Shown here: one piece after another, positions 15,540-24,507 of the stretch
Layout: each line of letters starts with the position of its first letter
Numbering within the stretch: position 1 is the first letter of the stretch
Source: an uncultured Oscillospiraceae bacterium
GTDB lineage: Bacteria; Bacillota; Clostridia; Oscillospirales; Oscillospiraceae
Length of the DNA: 40,011 bases
Direction of reading: 5' to 3'
Assembly (NCBI GenBank): GCA_947629915.1
Contig: CANRFN010000043.1
Span: forward strand, 1-40,011
Program-made: the position numbers and the translations under genes
Notes under the pieces: generated by a model
The model's input: only the letters and a program-made list of their open reading frames with translations
Told to the model about the DNA's origin: nothing
Databases searched by the model: none

Positions 15540-18500
15540 ATGGCTGAGGACTGGCGGAAAGTATTGGAGAGCCTTCCCGCGGAGCACCTGCGGGCGTTTG
15601 CCTGCATTGCCCTGGAGAGACATTCTGATCTGGTGTGGAACCTGGAGCGCATCACTGAGAAGGTACAGCAGGAGAGACAGGCGGAACAAGAGCAGCTGGT
15701 GCTGGAAGAGAAGAATTGGGAGTCTCAGTGGAACGCCATGGTTCAGAAGGCGAATCCGCAGACAGAACAGGAACTTGGAAAACTCTTCGATGCCTTAGAC
15801 GACTGGGCCGATGAGCAAAATGAGAAACTGGCTGACCAAAGGCTCTGGAGGCAAGCCTGCCACTTCAGCAGGTGGTTTACAGAGCGGGCCGTGCGGCTAG
15901 ACGAGAATCCAAGGGACTTTCACCTCGATTTCGATGCGGATATCTGGGATGATTGGGATGAGAAGGGCATTGATTCGTTTGCTCCGGGGAGTCTGGCATA
16001 TACCGGGACGGACAACTGGCTTAAGGATATCCATCTGTCCCTGGAGACGGTTGGACTGGAGATTTTCCGAGACTTTCTCTATGAGAGTGACGTAGAGGAG
16101 CCCTTCTGCAGGAAAGTAGAGCTTTCTGTGGTGGATGAGAAATGGGCGATGACTCTTATCCACAGTGAAGAGCAGCGGATCCTGCAGGAGGAGCCGGATA
16201 CCGAGCGTGGTAAGAGGGCATTGGCCTACATCCAGGAAGTCTATGAGATGGCAAGGTATGCAACCGATGAAGACAAGGATGACCGGGACTCCGAGGACGA
16301 GGAAGATGAGGAAGACTGGGGCGATGAGGACTGGGATTCGGAGGACGATGACGAGGAAGACGATGATGAGGATTGGGATGACTGGGATGACGGGGGTGAG
16401 GACGAATCTGAGGACGAGGAAGATGACAACGAGGACTGGGACGATTGGGATGAGGAGAACGATGAGCAGTCCCAGGAGAGTGTCGCTTCCCAAGTTGGCC
16501 CTGCAGCTGCAGTAGAGGCGGAGCCCCCATCAGCGCCGAAGTCTGCTGCTCCGGAGGAGAAGACAGAGTCAGTCCCTGCCGCCGAGGTTGATGATGCACC
16601 AAACCTGGAGGGCTTGCCCGATATTCCGGAGCTCTCTCTGGACGAGAATGAGGAGGCCTGGTGGGAGATGTTCCGCGAGGCCACAGAGGACCGGGATCTG
16701 GAGGAGCCCCAGGAGATCGAGCGGTACTGCAGGTGGCTCATGCAGCTGGGAAACAGCCGGGTACATGGCTTTCTCAAGGCAGAGCTGCGGCTGAAGGCCC
16801 ACTGGTTCACGGTGATCCTGTACGAAGAGGCGGAGAAGCTGCAGAACATTGTGGAAGAGCTGGACCTGGACGATGATGAGCTGGAAGAGGTGTTGCCGGC
16901 GGGGCCGGAAGACGTGATGAAGGCCTGCGCCGACTGGTGGAGACAGATCCTCGCCGAGACGGATGACGAGGTGAAGCCTGAGATGTTCGAGGACATCCTG
17001 GACATCTGCCGGGGAGAGTGGGGCAGCTATGCCGAGGAGATATTGCTGCAGACCCAGTGGGGCCAGGAAGAGCGGGTAGAGCTGCTGGACTATCTGGGCA
17101 ACGCCATCGAGGACGCAGACTACGAGGAACGGCGGCAACGGCTGCTGCAAAAGCTCACAGACGCAGAGAAGACCATATCCCAGTACACCGGACCAATACC
17201 CGCCGGAAACGCCTCGGGAGAGCTCATCCAGAACTGGAGAAGAAAGCTGGCCAGCCTCTTGGAAGAGGCCGACCTGGACGACTACGATGGCCTGGGCGAT
17301 CTCGCCAGTGATTTGGAGGATCTGCTGGAGGAAAAGGTCCGAGAGCTGGTCCGGAGGGAGGATTACCTGGGCGCCTATCAGCATGTGATGGAGCTCTACC
17401 TCTTCGAACAGCGCCTGGAGGAGCGGCTGGATACCCACGAGATCCAAACCTATTACGACCCGGAGGGCGAGGACTCCTACTTCCTGGACACCTGGGAGGA
17501 GTGCGGTGAGATGATCGGCGCCATCGCCTGCCTGGCCTCCGGCGAGATCCGCCGCGGCATCTTCAAGGATCTCTTCACCATGGCCAAGCAGTTCTCGGGT
17601 GACCTGTTGGTTCCCCTGACCCAGGGGCCCTGGAATCAGGAGGAACTGCACGAGGTGCTGGAGTACCTGGAGCGCCGGCGGTCCTATGAGCCCTCGGATG
17701 AACTGGAGGAGGCCATTGAGGACCTTCAGGACAACATCAGGGATCCGGAGGGGTTCAAAGAGGCCTGGGACGTTGAGGGGATCCTCGGCATGGACCTGGA
17801 CGATGATGACGAGGACGAAGACGATGACGACTGGGACGATGAGAGAGATGAGGTGGAGGGCGAGGACGATGCCTGGGAGGAAGAGCGCAGAGGCGATGCT
17901 GGCGCTGTAGGGGAGAGCGATTCGTCCGGAGCAGGCAGCGAAGGGCAGAACTCCTCTGACGCCAAGTCCTACGACTACCTCTTCTGGGATGCCCACTTCG
18001 AAGACCTGTGGATGAGGCGGATCCAGACGGAAGTGGAGTACGCCGATTTCGATGACCCGGATGGCTTGGCGGACTTCTGCACAGACGCCGTCAGCCTGTT
18101 GGACAGGCAGGTGTCCGAACTGCAGCGGAAGGAGTGCTGGCGGGGCGCTTTCTGCTCTTGCGTGGTGCTGTATCGCGAGGCAAACGTCCTTCAGGGTGAC
18201 CTGGAGAGCGGGGCTCTCAGCCCATTCTCCCAGGAGTATCGGGCAGAGATCTCGCTGGACACGGAGCCCTCCAGCGTAGCGGAGGTATGTGTTCAGAGAG
18301 GGGAGAGCATCCTGGAGGAGGCGCCCAAAGACTCCTTGGCCAGAATCTTGGGAGAGATCCCGGCAATGGCCAAGGATCTGAAGGAGGATTTCTGCAAGAT
18401 TCTGCGGGAGGCTCCCTGGACGGCAGAGCAAAAGTCTAAACTGCTGGAAGCCCTGGGGGAGAAGCCCGAGCAAGAGGGCACACCGGAAGCACTGCCTGTG

Positions 18501-18857
18501 CCGAAGGTAGAGATGGCACCGAAGATGGAAGTCGCGGTACAGGTGGAGGTCCCGGCCAAGACAGCCGTTCAGCCGGTGTCCCAGAAGGGGAAGAAGAAAG
18601 CAGTCCCCAAGCAGTCTCCCCAGGAGGTGGCGGCTCGGAAACGTCTGGCAGACTACCGGCGGTCCGGCCTCACCCAGCAGTACTGGGAAGAGCTCCGAAA
18701 GCTGGTGCTGGAGTCTGCCTGGGCCACCGTGGAAGACGTCCGCATGCTGAAGAGCATGTCCCCGGTGCGCAAGTGGCAGGGGGTGCTGGAGGAGCTGAGA
18801 TCCTCCCCGGCGTGGAAGAATCGCCAGGGAGAACTGCAGGAGTTCCTGGGAAAGTAG
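15540..18857 (+). CDS. Large acidic modular protein of unknown function
   Basis: A 1,105-aa protein that I do not recognise. It has no signal peptide or membrane segments and is probably cytosolic. It is made of four diverged helical modules of roughly 140-160 residues (about 76-220, 370-530, 575-720, 808-975), joined by linkers. The linker at about 241-310 is almost pure Asp/Glu with evenly spaced Trp (DWDDWDD), and a second acidic run lies at about 752-784. The modules share a recognisable close: TQWGQEERVELLDYL, GPWNQEELHEVLEYL and APWTAEQKSKLLEAL. They also share an ELxRRExYxGA-type helix pair (ELVRREDYLGAYQHVMELY and ELQRKECWRGAFCSCVVLY). The C-terminal 80 residues are basic and end in a helical domain. 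AAAGGAG lies 10 bases before 15540; an in-frame ATG at 15492 is possible. A scaffold or metal/nucleic-acid mimic role is conceivable but unsupported. Confidence 0.75.
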   Translation: MAEDWRKVLESLPAEHLRAFACIALERHSDLVWNLERITEKVQQERQAEQEQLVLEEKNWESQWNAMVQKANPQTEQELGKLFDALDDWADEQNEKLADQRLWRQACHFSRWFTERAVRLDENPRDFHLDFDADIWDDWDEKGIDSFAPGSLAYTGTDNWLKDIHLSLETVGLEIFRDFLYESDVEEPFCRKVELSVVDEKWAMTLIHSEEQRILQEEPDTERGKRALAYIQEVYEMARYATDEDKDDRDSEDEEDEEDWGDEDWDSEDDDEEDDDEDWDDWDDGGEDESEDEEDDNEDWDDWDEENDEQSQESVASQVGPAAAVEAEPPSAPKSAAPEEKTESVPAAEVDDAPNLEGLPDIPELSLDENEEAWWEMFREATEDRDLEEPQEIERYCRWLMQLGNSRVHGFLKAELRLKAHWFTVILYEEAEKLQNIVEELDLDDDELEEVLPAGPEDVMKACADWWRQILAETDDEVKPEMFEDILDICRGEWGSYAEEILLQTQWGQEERVELLDYLGNAIEDADYEERRQRLLQKLTDAEKTISQYTGPIPAGNASGELIQNWRRKLASLLEEADLDDYDGLGDLASDLEDLLEEKVRELVRREDYLGAYQHVMELYLFEQRLEERLDTHEIQTYYDPEGEDSYFLDTWEECGEMIGAIACLASGEIRRGIFKDLFTMAKQFSGDLLVPLTQGPWNQEELHEVLEYLERRRSYEPSDELEEAIEDLQDNIRDPEGFKEAWDVEGILGMDLDDDDEDEDDDDWDDERDEVEGEDDAWEEERRGDAGAVGESDSSGAGSEGQNSSDAKSYDYLFWDAHFEDLWMRRIQTEVEYADFDDPDGLADFCTDAVSLLDRQVSELQRKECWRGAFCSCVVLYREANVLQGDLESGALSPFSQEYRAEISLDTEPSSVAEVCVQRGESILEEAPKDSLARILGEIPAMAKDLKEDFCKILREAPWTAEQKSKLLEALGEKPEQEGTPEALPVPKVEMAPKMEVAVQVEVPAKTAVQPVSQKGKKKAVPKQSPQEVAARKRLADYRRSGLTQQYWEELRKLVLESAWATVEDVRMLKSMSPVRKWQGVLEELRSSPAWKNRQGELQEFLGK

Positions 18858-18905
18858 GGCGACACACTTCAGGGCGGAATCGAAGCAATAGACCGACAAT
18901 GAGAA

Positions 18906-18940
18906 AGCCAGGTTGGCACGCGGGTGCCAGCCTGGCTTTT
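18906..18940 (+). terminator. Terminator after the acidic protein gene
   Basis: A 13-base-pair stem (18906-18918 with 18925-18937, one G-U pair), loop CGCGGG, then TTTT. It is 48 bases after the stop codon. Confidence 0.85.
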
Positions 18941-19086
18941 GACGTTGTGCGGAGTGACGGTCCTGGAATTCTGGAAGGAAAATGATGGATTCTGGGTGCC
19001 TCCAGATGGCAAAGGCGGGGGAATTTGCTCACTTTCTGAAAATCAGCAAGTGACAAAATAAAGTTTCAAAGTGCCGTCCAAACCTC

Positions 19087-19115
19087 TTGATTACCAACAC
19101 GTTTTGCTGTACAAT
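19087..19115 (+). promoter_or_regulatory. Promoter of the surface-polymer cluster
   Basis: TTGATT (19087-19092), a 17-base spacer and TACAAT (19110-19115). It predicts a start near 19122 and a leader of about 300 bases. Confidence 0.6.
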
Positions 19116-19419
19116 GGCCCAAACAGTGGACTTGCAATATAATATAAGTGCGATTTACTGCGGATAGAAGACTCGCTGAAGAGCGCTTGAGTTTCAAAGA
19201 CTTCCTAAAACTCTTCTAAATTACTTGTTTAGAAAGAGCGGGGAGGGAATGGCAGAAAGTATAAAACACTCTGCATTCGTGCTAGGCTAAACTAGAATTC
19301 CAGATGATAGATGGGAAAAGAAATTCAGAATCACAACAACTAGAGTTGGAAAATGCTGTTGGGTGTGTTTTCTTGCCCATGAAGCTGGGGTATTGTTGGC
19401 GGCGGAGGAGAACAGGGGA

Positions 19420-20214
19420 ATGGAACACCGCGATAGACGATCTGAAATCCTCAATGTCTTCTTCGATGATGTCACGGTACAAGAGGCGGTGTGCCGATCT
19501 CTTGCCATGCTGGAGACGGATGGATACCACTACTGTGTTGGGACAAACGCAAATCTCCTTTGCATTGCCCATGACAATGCCGGCTATCGGGATGCCATCA
19601 ACCAGGCGGATCTCTCCCTGGCGGATGGATGCGGTGTGCTTGCTGCAGCTCATATCCTGGGAAGGGCTCTGTGCGAGCGGGTTGCCTGTATCGACTTTCT
19701 GAATGCCCTATTTCCGGTGATCCGCTTTTCCAGGGTGTATATCCTGGGAGGAAAGCCAGGGGTTGCCGCGTGCGCTGGGAAGAAGCTGGAGAAGCAGTAC
19801 CCGAATCTCATGGTCTGCGGTACCCACCACGGCTTCTTTCCGGATGACGAGACCATGGCCATGGAGATTGCGAAGAAACAGCCGGATCTGCTTCTGGTCT
19901 GCCTCGGATCTCCCAAACAGGAGCTGTGGATGGCTCGATATGGGCCTCTTACCGGGGCAAAGCTCGCGATTGGGTGCGGCGGGTGGATCGATATCGCGGC
20001 AGGTGATCTGGAGCGGGCGCCCCTGTGGTGGAGAGAGCACAACCTCGAGTGGGCCTGGAGACTGATACACGAGCCCTGGCGCATTGGGAGAGTTTGCCGC
20101 TCCCTCACGGTACCGATGGTTGCAATCGGGGAGCTGGTGAGAAGTGCGGTCCATGGCAGGAGGAGTAACGCAGAATGCCTAGGCGAAAAGGTAAGCGCGA
20201 AAAAGCAGGTGTAG
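19420..20214 (+). CDS. WecG/TagA/CpsF family glycosyltransferase
   Basis: A 264-aa GT26 enzyme. TagA adds ManNAc to lipid-linked GlcNAc in teichoic-acid linkage-unit synthesis; WecG and CpsF act on related undecaprenyl-linked acceptors at the inner membrane face. Family motifs are present: GTNANLLC (41-48), SLADGCGVL with the catalytic Asp at 69, VYILGGKPGVA (donor site), LLLVCLGSPKQELWM, and the C-terminal EHNLEWAWRLIHEPWRIGR that docks to the membrane. Start chosen at 19420 with GGAGGAG about 9 bases upstream; an ATG at 19363 would add 19 residues absent from the family pattern. It overlaps the next gene by 40 bases. Confidence 0.9.
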   Translation: MEHRDRRSEILNVFFDDVTVQEAVCRSLAMLETDGYHYCVGTNANLLCIAHDNAGYRDAINQADLSLADGCGVLAAAHILGRALCERVACIDFLNALFPVIRFSRVYILGGKPGVAACAGKKLEKQYPNLMVCGTHHGFFPDDETMAMEIAKKQPDLLLVCLGSPKQELWMARYGPLTGAKLAIGCGGWIDIAAGDLERAPLWWREHNLEWAWRLIHEPWRIGRVCRSLTVPMVAIGELVRSAVHGRRSNAECLGEKVSAKKQV

Positions 20215-21575
20215 CATCGGAGGCCAAGAAGAAGCAGCAGTCTGCAACGCCGGTTGAGCTCTGCCAGGCGGGAACAGACTTGTATGTGATGCTTGCCCTG
20301 GGCTTTTTCCCGCTGGTCCTCGGCTTGGGAGAATACGGCTATGAGAACCTCATGCCAACAAAAGCCTTGATCTGGCTGCTTCTCACTGCTGTTTGGACGG
20401 TCTATCTCGGATCTGTGTTCCTCTGGAGCAAAGGGAAGGGCCTTCCTTTCCCGGTTCGATTTCACTGGGTCCAATGGGTGGCGGTTGCTTTCCTAGCGGT
20501 GAACGTTATATCAGCGCTGCTTTCCGGCCATGTGAAAGACAGTTTCTTTCGGATCAGCTCCTCCAACACCAACAGTGTGATCGTAATGGCGTCCTATGTG
20601 GCGGCGTTTCTCGGTGTCTCGCTGTTTGGGATCATGCGGCGGAAGTATATCTTGGCGCTGGCAATCTCAACGAGCATCTCGGGTATCATCTCGGTCTTGC
20701 AGATCGCTGGCCTGAATCCATTGTTCCTGTTCCCATCTGGGCTGAACTATTACGACAGGGGCACGGTCTATGCCGGTGCTTTCATGGGGACCATGGGGAA
20801 CATCGATCACCTCAGTGCGTTCCTGTGTCTCGCGATTCCAACGTTAGCGGTCTATGCCATTCGATCCAAGGTCGCATGGGACAGACTGCTGCTGATTCCA
20901 GCGGCAGTATCCCTGTGTGTGCTGCTTTTCACGGATGTGGATGCCGGAAAAGTGGGCCTGATGGGCTGCATAGTAGTGGCCCTGCCGGTGGTTTTCCGTG
21001 GGCAAAAGGCGGCGAAGATTGCAGGGGCCTGCTGCTTTGCTGCAATTGTCTTTGGGCTTGGTGTTCTATACTTCTGGCCTGGCAAAGGCGGTTTTCTATG
21101 GCAGGCATCTCAAGTCCTCCATGGGAATGTGAAGCCATCCTTTGGCCACGACCGGGTGGAGATATGGATCGAGGCATGGAAGCACATCCCGGAGCATCTG
21201 CTGATCGGGAACGGTCCGGCCTCTGGATCCTGGCTGCTCACGACCATCCAGAAGGTGAACGAGGCATATGACCGTGTCGCCTCTGTGACCAACACCCACA
21301 ACGTCTACCTCGGGTATCTGCTGGAGACAGGTGTATTTGGGTTAGGCTGCTACCTGGTAGTGCTGGGAAGGACATACGTTGGCTGGATTCAGAAGCGGTG
21401 GAACGATGAGGTAGTTGCGCTGGGAGCCGGGATTGTTTGCTACTTGATCCAGGACTTCTTCTGTCTTGGAATGGTTGCTGTAGCGCCATTGCTGTGGGTT
21501 GGAGTCGGAATACTGGTACAGCAAAATGACGGAAATTCAGCTGATGATAAGACCGAAGTATTGAACCAGCTGTAG
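20175..21575 (+). CDS. O-antigen ligase/polymerase-like membrane protein
   Basis: A 466-aa polytopic membrane protein with about 11-12 hydrophobic segments and a large extracytoplasmic loop (about 320-385) containing FGHDRVEIWIEAWKHIP and TNTHNVYLGYLLETGVFG. The H-N-x-x-L-x-x-x-x-x-x-G pattern is typical of the WaaL/Wzy O-antigen ligase family. It would polymerise or ligate lipid-linked glycan outside the membrane. The N-terminal 27 residues are Lys/Arg rich. It starts inside the WecG gene (40-base overlap) with AGGAG before the ATG, so the two are translationally linked. A terminator follows at 21578-21616, separating this pair from the AT-rich block. Confidence 0.85.
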   Translation: MPRRKGKREKAGVASEAKKKQQSATPVELCQAGTDLYVMLALGFFPLVLGLGEYGYENLMPTKALIWLLLTAVWTVYLGSVFLWSKGKGLPFPVRFHWVQWVAVAFLAVNVISALLSGHVKDSFFRISSSNTNSVIVMASYVAAFLGVSLFGIMRRKYILALAISTSISGIISVLQIAGLNPLFLFPSGLNYYDRGTVYAGAFMGTMGNIDHLSAFLCLAIPTLAVYAIRSKVAWDRLLLIPAAVSLCVLLFTDVDAGKVGLMGCIVVALPVVFRGQKAAKIAGACCFAAIVFGLGVLYFWPGKGGFLWQASQVLHGNVKPSFGHDRVEIWIEAWKHIPEHLLIGNGPASGSWLLTTIQKVNEAYDRVASVTNTHNVYLGYLLETGVFGLGCYLVVLGRTYVGWIQKRWNDEVVALGAGIVCYLIQDFFCLGMVAVAPLLWVGVGILVQQNDGNSADDKTEVLNQL

Positions 21576-21577
21576 TT

Positions 21578-21616
21578 AAAAACCGCTTGAACTTCGTGCA
21601 GGTTCAAACGGTTTTT
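21578..21616 (+). terminator. Terminator after the O-antigen ligase-like gene
   Basis: A 15-base stem with one mismatch (21578-21592 with 21602-21616). The poly-A start and poly-T end suggest it can act in both directions. It begins 3 bases after the stop codon and marks the change to AT-rich sequence. Confidence 0.8.
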
Positions 21617-21739
21617 GCATGTTTGTATATTATATTAAGGCTTAACATGAGATGACGAATTAAATACAACAACAATCGCCTTCGTGCCTACATCGAATAC
21701 TAGGACGAAACGTTATGAAGAAACCGGGAAGGTGACATC

Positions 21740-22555
21740 ATGCCATCCGAGCCTGCTTTGAAGGAACTGCATGAAGAGATGCTTATTCTCTTGAAATGGT
21801 TTCATAAGTTTTGTATGGCGCATGATATCAAGTACTCTCTCCACGGAGGAACTCTGCTTGGCGCAGTACGCGAGCAAGGCTTCATACCCTGGGATGATGA
21901 TGTAGATGTGAGCCTAATGAGAGAAGAGTATGAACGACTAATGTTGTTTTTTAACCGATGCTTGCCAATGGACACAATATCTATGCAATATTATGATAGA
22001 ACGCCTAGGCTGGTTATGAAGCGCACAGACAGGCCGCTTGTCTGGATGGACGTGTTTATCTATGACTATATATCAGAAAAAAGAGCACTTCAAATAGTTA
22101 AAATATTCGGCGAACTGCTTTTGGCTGCTTCACTAAAAAGCAAAGAAGTGATGACGGCAACAAAACAAAATAGGAAGTATAGCAAAATAGTAATTGCTGC
22201 ACTTTATGCAGCCTATCTTTTTGGCAGACATTTTTCCTATAAGGATCGATACAGACTATTTGATACTTTTTGTACGAAATCCTTTTGCGGCAAGAAAGGG
22301 TTTGTCCATTTATCCAATGATCAGTATAGCGGCTTAGTTCGTGTGGTTCCGCAAAAAATATTTCATAACTATGTCATAACAAAGTTCGAAGATACAGAAT
22401 TAATGATCATGCGCGATTACAAGATACTTTTGCCTTTGATGTATGGAAGTGATTATATGGTTCCCAGAAAGTTTGTAGAAAGTAATTTGGAGATACATCA
22501 GATCATATCTAAGGACTTAAAAAATCAGTTAAGAGGAAAGAACGTTAACGGCTAA
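21740..22555 (+). CDS. LicD family phosphotransferase
   Basis: A 271-aa protein of the LicD/fukutin-related nucleotidyltransferase-fold family. The core is HGGTLLGAVREQGFIPWD (35-52) leading into the metal-binding DDDVDV (52-57). LicD enzymes transfer phosphocholine, and some relatives ribitol or glycerol phosphate, from CDP donors onto surface glycans. No choline uptake or activation genes (licA-licC) are visible, so a phosphopolyol may be the donor moiety. AAGGTGA precedes the ATG. It is the first gene of the AT-rich block, after a 123-base gap that follows the terminator. Confidence 0.9.
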   Translation: MPSEPALKELHEEMLILLKWFHKFCMAHDIKYSLHGGTLLGAVREQGFIPWDDDVDVSLMREEYERLMLFFNRCLPMDTISMQYYDRTPRLVMKRTDRPLVWMDVFIYDYISEKRALQIVKIFGELLLAASLKSKEVMTATKQNRKYSKIVIAALYAAYLFGRHFSYKDRYRLFDTFCTKSFCGKKGFVHLSNDQYSGLVRVVPQKIFHNYVITKFEDTELMIMRDYKILLPLMYGSDYMVPRKFVESNLEIHQIISKDLKNQLRGKNVNG

Positions 22556-22636
22556 CGCCATTGTCTGGTTGTATGCATGCAAGGGAGTGCAGAAGAAAAC
22601 TGGTAATGGCTAAACCACAAAGAGGAAAATAGAGAT

Positions 22637-24364
22637 ATGCCTAAAAGCTTTTTTAACCTGATTCTCAAAAAACGATTGGCAAAATTGTGTACTCTCATTG
22701 CTGCTATGTTTGTAGGGGCTTTACTAGAGATGCTAAGCATCTCCCTTGTGGCCACAGTGTGTTCTTTGGCATTGAATCAAAAACAAACGGCGCGGGGTGA
22801 AGTTATTCAGTTGATCAAAGAATTGGTGGGAATCCAATCGGATGAAACTCTTCTGATAGCGATGCTGGTTGCTCTGATAGCCCTGTACGTTTTTAAAATG
22901 ATATATCTTTTGCTTGAGAACTGGGCTCTCGCACGTTTTGTTCGTAGTGTTCAACACGAGATCTCTGCAGAACTGTATGCTGAAATGATGCGTGCGCCTT
23001 ACGCATGGTTTCTAAAGACAAGTGCAGCTGATGTTGTAAATCTTCTAAATACAGACACAGGCAGGACTGGTGGATTTTTAAACTCATTCTTGCAGGCTAC
23101 ATCTGAAGGATTAGTATTACTCGCGATTGGCTCTCTTTTGATATATATAAACCGAGTCATGACAATGTTTGTCCTTGTAGGCGTTGGACTATCGTTCTTA
23201 CTGGCAAAGTTTATAATTAAACCTCGCGCTTACAGGATAGGGCAAACCAGACGAAAAGCCAATACCCAACGGATGAAGTGGTTGAACCAAGGAGTTCATG
23301 GAATCAAGGATGTTAAAACATCCCAGTCAGAGGAATATTTCAGTGTCCACTTTGCTACGGAAGATAAATCATTAGCTGAGACTGATGCCAAATACAGGAT
23401 GCTTACAAAAGCCCCTAGACTGTGCATTGAGACTATTTTGGTTGTCTGTGTCCTGTTGTACATTTTGTTCCTTGTTTTTTCTGGGCGAGATGTAGTGGTA
23501 TTCCTGCCCAGTCTTTCGGCGATTGTAGTGGCTACTTTGCGGTTGCTACCCACAGCAAGCCGTATAAACTCAAATCTGACAAGTATGAACAATATGAAGC
23601 CTTCTGTTGAAGCCATTACTGCTGCGATGGAGCAGATAAGAAAGCAAAGAGAAATAGCTAGGCCTGCGAAACTACAGGATGAAACAGATTTTATAGCGGG
23701 TGTGACAGTTAGTGGTGTAAAGTTCGCCTATGAAGGTCGGCCGGAGGTAGTGCTGGACGGTATTGACATCGAAATTCCTGTTGGTGCTGCTGTGGGAATC
23801 ATTGGTCCTTCAGGAGCAGGCAAGACTACATTGATAGATATCCTGTTGGGTCTTTTAGATCCCAGAGAAGGTAAGGTCACTGTAGATGGGAATGACCTCC
23901 GTGATTGCCGTGAGAATTATCTGAGACAAATCTCATATATCCCTCAGAACGTTTTCTTACTGGATGATACGGTCAGGAATAACGTAGCATTTGGTGTACC
24001 GCATGATCAGATTAGTGACGAGCAGGTGTGGGCCGCGTTAAGACAGGCTGAATTAGCTAACTTGATCAGTACACTTCCGGAAGGTTTGGATGCACTGGTA
24101 GGAGAAAATGGGATAAGATTGTCTGGCGGGGAGCGACAGCGTCTGAGTATTGCTCGAGCACTATATAGACAACGCAAGATACTGGTTTTTGATGAGGCGA
24201 CCTCTGCGCTTGACCCAGGAACAGAAAATGCGATCCTGAGTTCTATTCAGAGAATGAGAGGAAAATATACAATTGTTATTATCTCCCATCGTCTATCAGC
24301 AGTGCAGTTTTGTGATAGAATCTACCGAATTGAAGATGGAAAATCACATGAAATACAAATATAA
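22637..24364 (+). CDS. ABC exporter, polysaccharide flippase-like (fused membrane and ATPase domains)
   Basis: A 575-aa half-size ABC exporter: transmembrane domain with about six helices (1-330), then the ATPase domain. Walker A GPSGAGKT is at 390-397, the signature LSGGERQR at 495-502, Walker B ILVFDEATS with D519-E520, and the switch His in IISHRLSAV. This architecture matches MsbA/PglK-type lipid-linked oligosaccharide flippases, and the setting among glycan genes supports that role; the substrate is inferred. AAAGAGGAA lies upstream of the ATG. A decayed paralogue of this gene lies at 32055-33398. Confidence 0.9.
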   Translation: MPKSFFNLILKKRLAKLCTLIAAMFVGALLEMLSISLVATVCSLALNQKQTARGEVIQLIKELVGIQSDETLLIAMLVALIALYVFKMIYLLLENWALARFVRSVQHEISAELYAEMMRAPYAWFLKTSAADVVNLLNTDTGRTGGFLNSFLQATSEGLVLLAIGSLLIYINRVMTMFVLVGVGLSFLLAKFIIKPRAYRIGQTRRKANTQRMKWLNQGVHGIKDVKTSQSEEYFSVHFATEDKSLAETDAKYRMLTKAPRLCIETILVVCVLLYILFLVFSGRDVVVFLPSLSAIVVATLRLLPTASRINSNLTSMNNMKPSVEAITAAMEQIRKQREIARPAKLQDETDFIAGVTVSGVKFAYEGRPEVVLDGIDIEIPVGAAVGIIGPSGAGKTTLIDILLGLLDPREGKVTVDGNDLRDCRENYLRQISYIPQNVFLLDDTVRNNVAFGVPHDQISDEQVWAALRQAELANLISTLPEGLDALVGENGIRLSGGERQRLSIARALYRQRKILVFDEATSALDPGTENAILSSIQRMRGKYTIVIISHRLSAVQFCDRIYRIEDGKSHEIQI

Positions 24365-24507
24365 TCTTACTGAAGAAAACACATATAAAGATTGGAAGAC
24401 TGTAAGGAACATTTGCGATAAAGAAAGCTTACAGAAATATCAATCTAATAGGAATAAGGGTGTGCACGAGACTAAAGATCATAATGCTCGCGTGATGAGG
24501 TGATGAA

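Larger units (their letters stand above)
18858..19419. other. Intergenic region and leader of the surface-polymer cluster
   Basis: It contains the terminator at 18906-18940, a promoter at 19087-19115 and then about 300 bases of leader before the first polymer gene. The leader carries a bulged hairpin (arms 19211-19220 and 19228-19238, loop TTACTTG) and a small CGCT/AGCG hairpin near 19170. No leader gene is convincing: an open frame from 19363 is only an N-terminal extension of the WecG gene. Confidence 0.5.

Noticed and set aside
14607..15689. 360-codon open frame antisense to GH43 and across its terminator
   Set aside because: It crosses the operon terminator and a promoter and has no protein-like features.
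16569..18899. 776-codon open frame antisense to the acidic protein
   Set aside because: Leu/Val-rich translation arises from complementing acidic codons; no ribosome site or recognisable domain.
24336..24503. Small open frame between the ABC exporter and the cytidylyltransferase genes (up to 55 codons)
   Set aside because: No real ribosome site, overlaps the exporter end, highly charged low-complexity translation. It could be a small protein, but nothing supports it.
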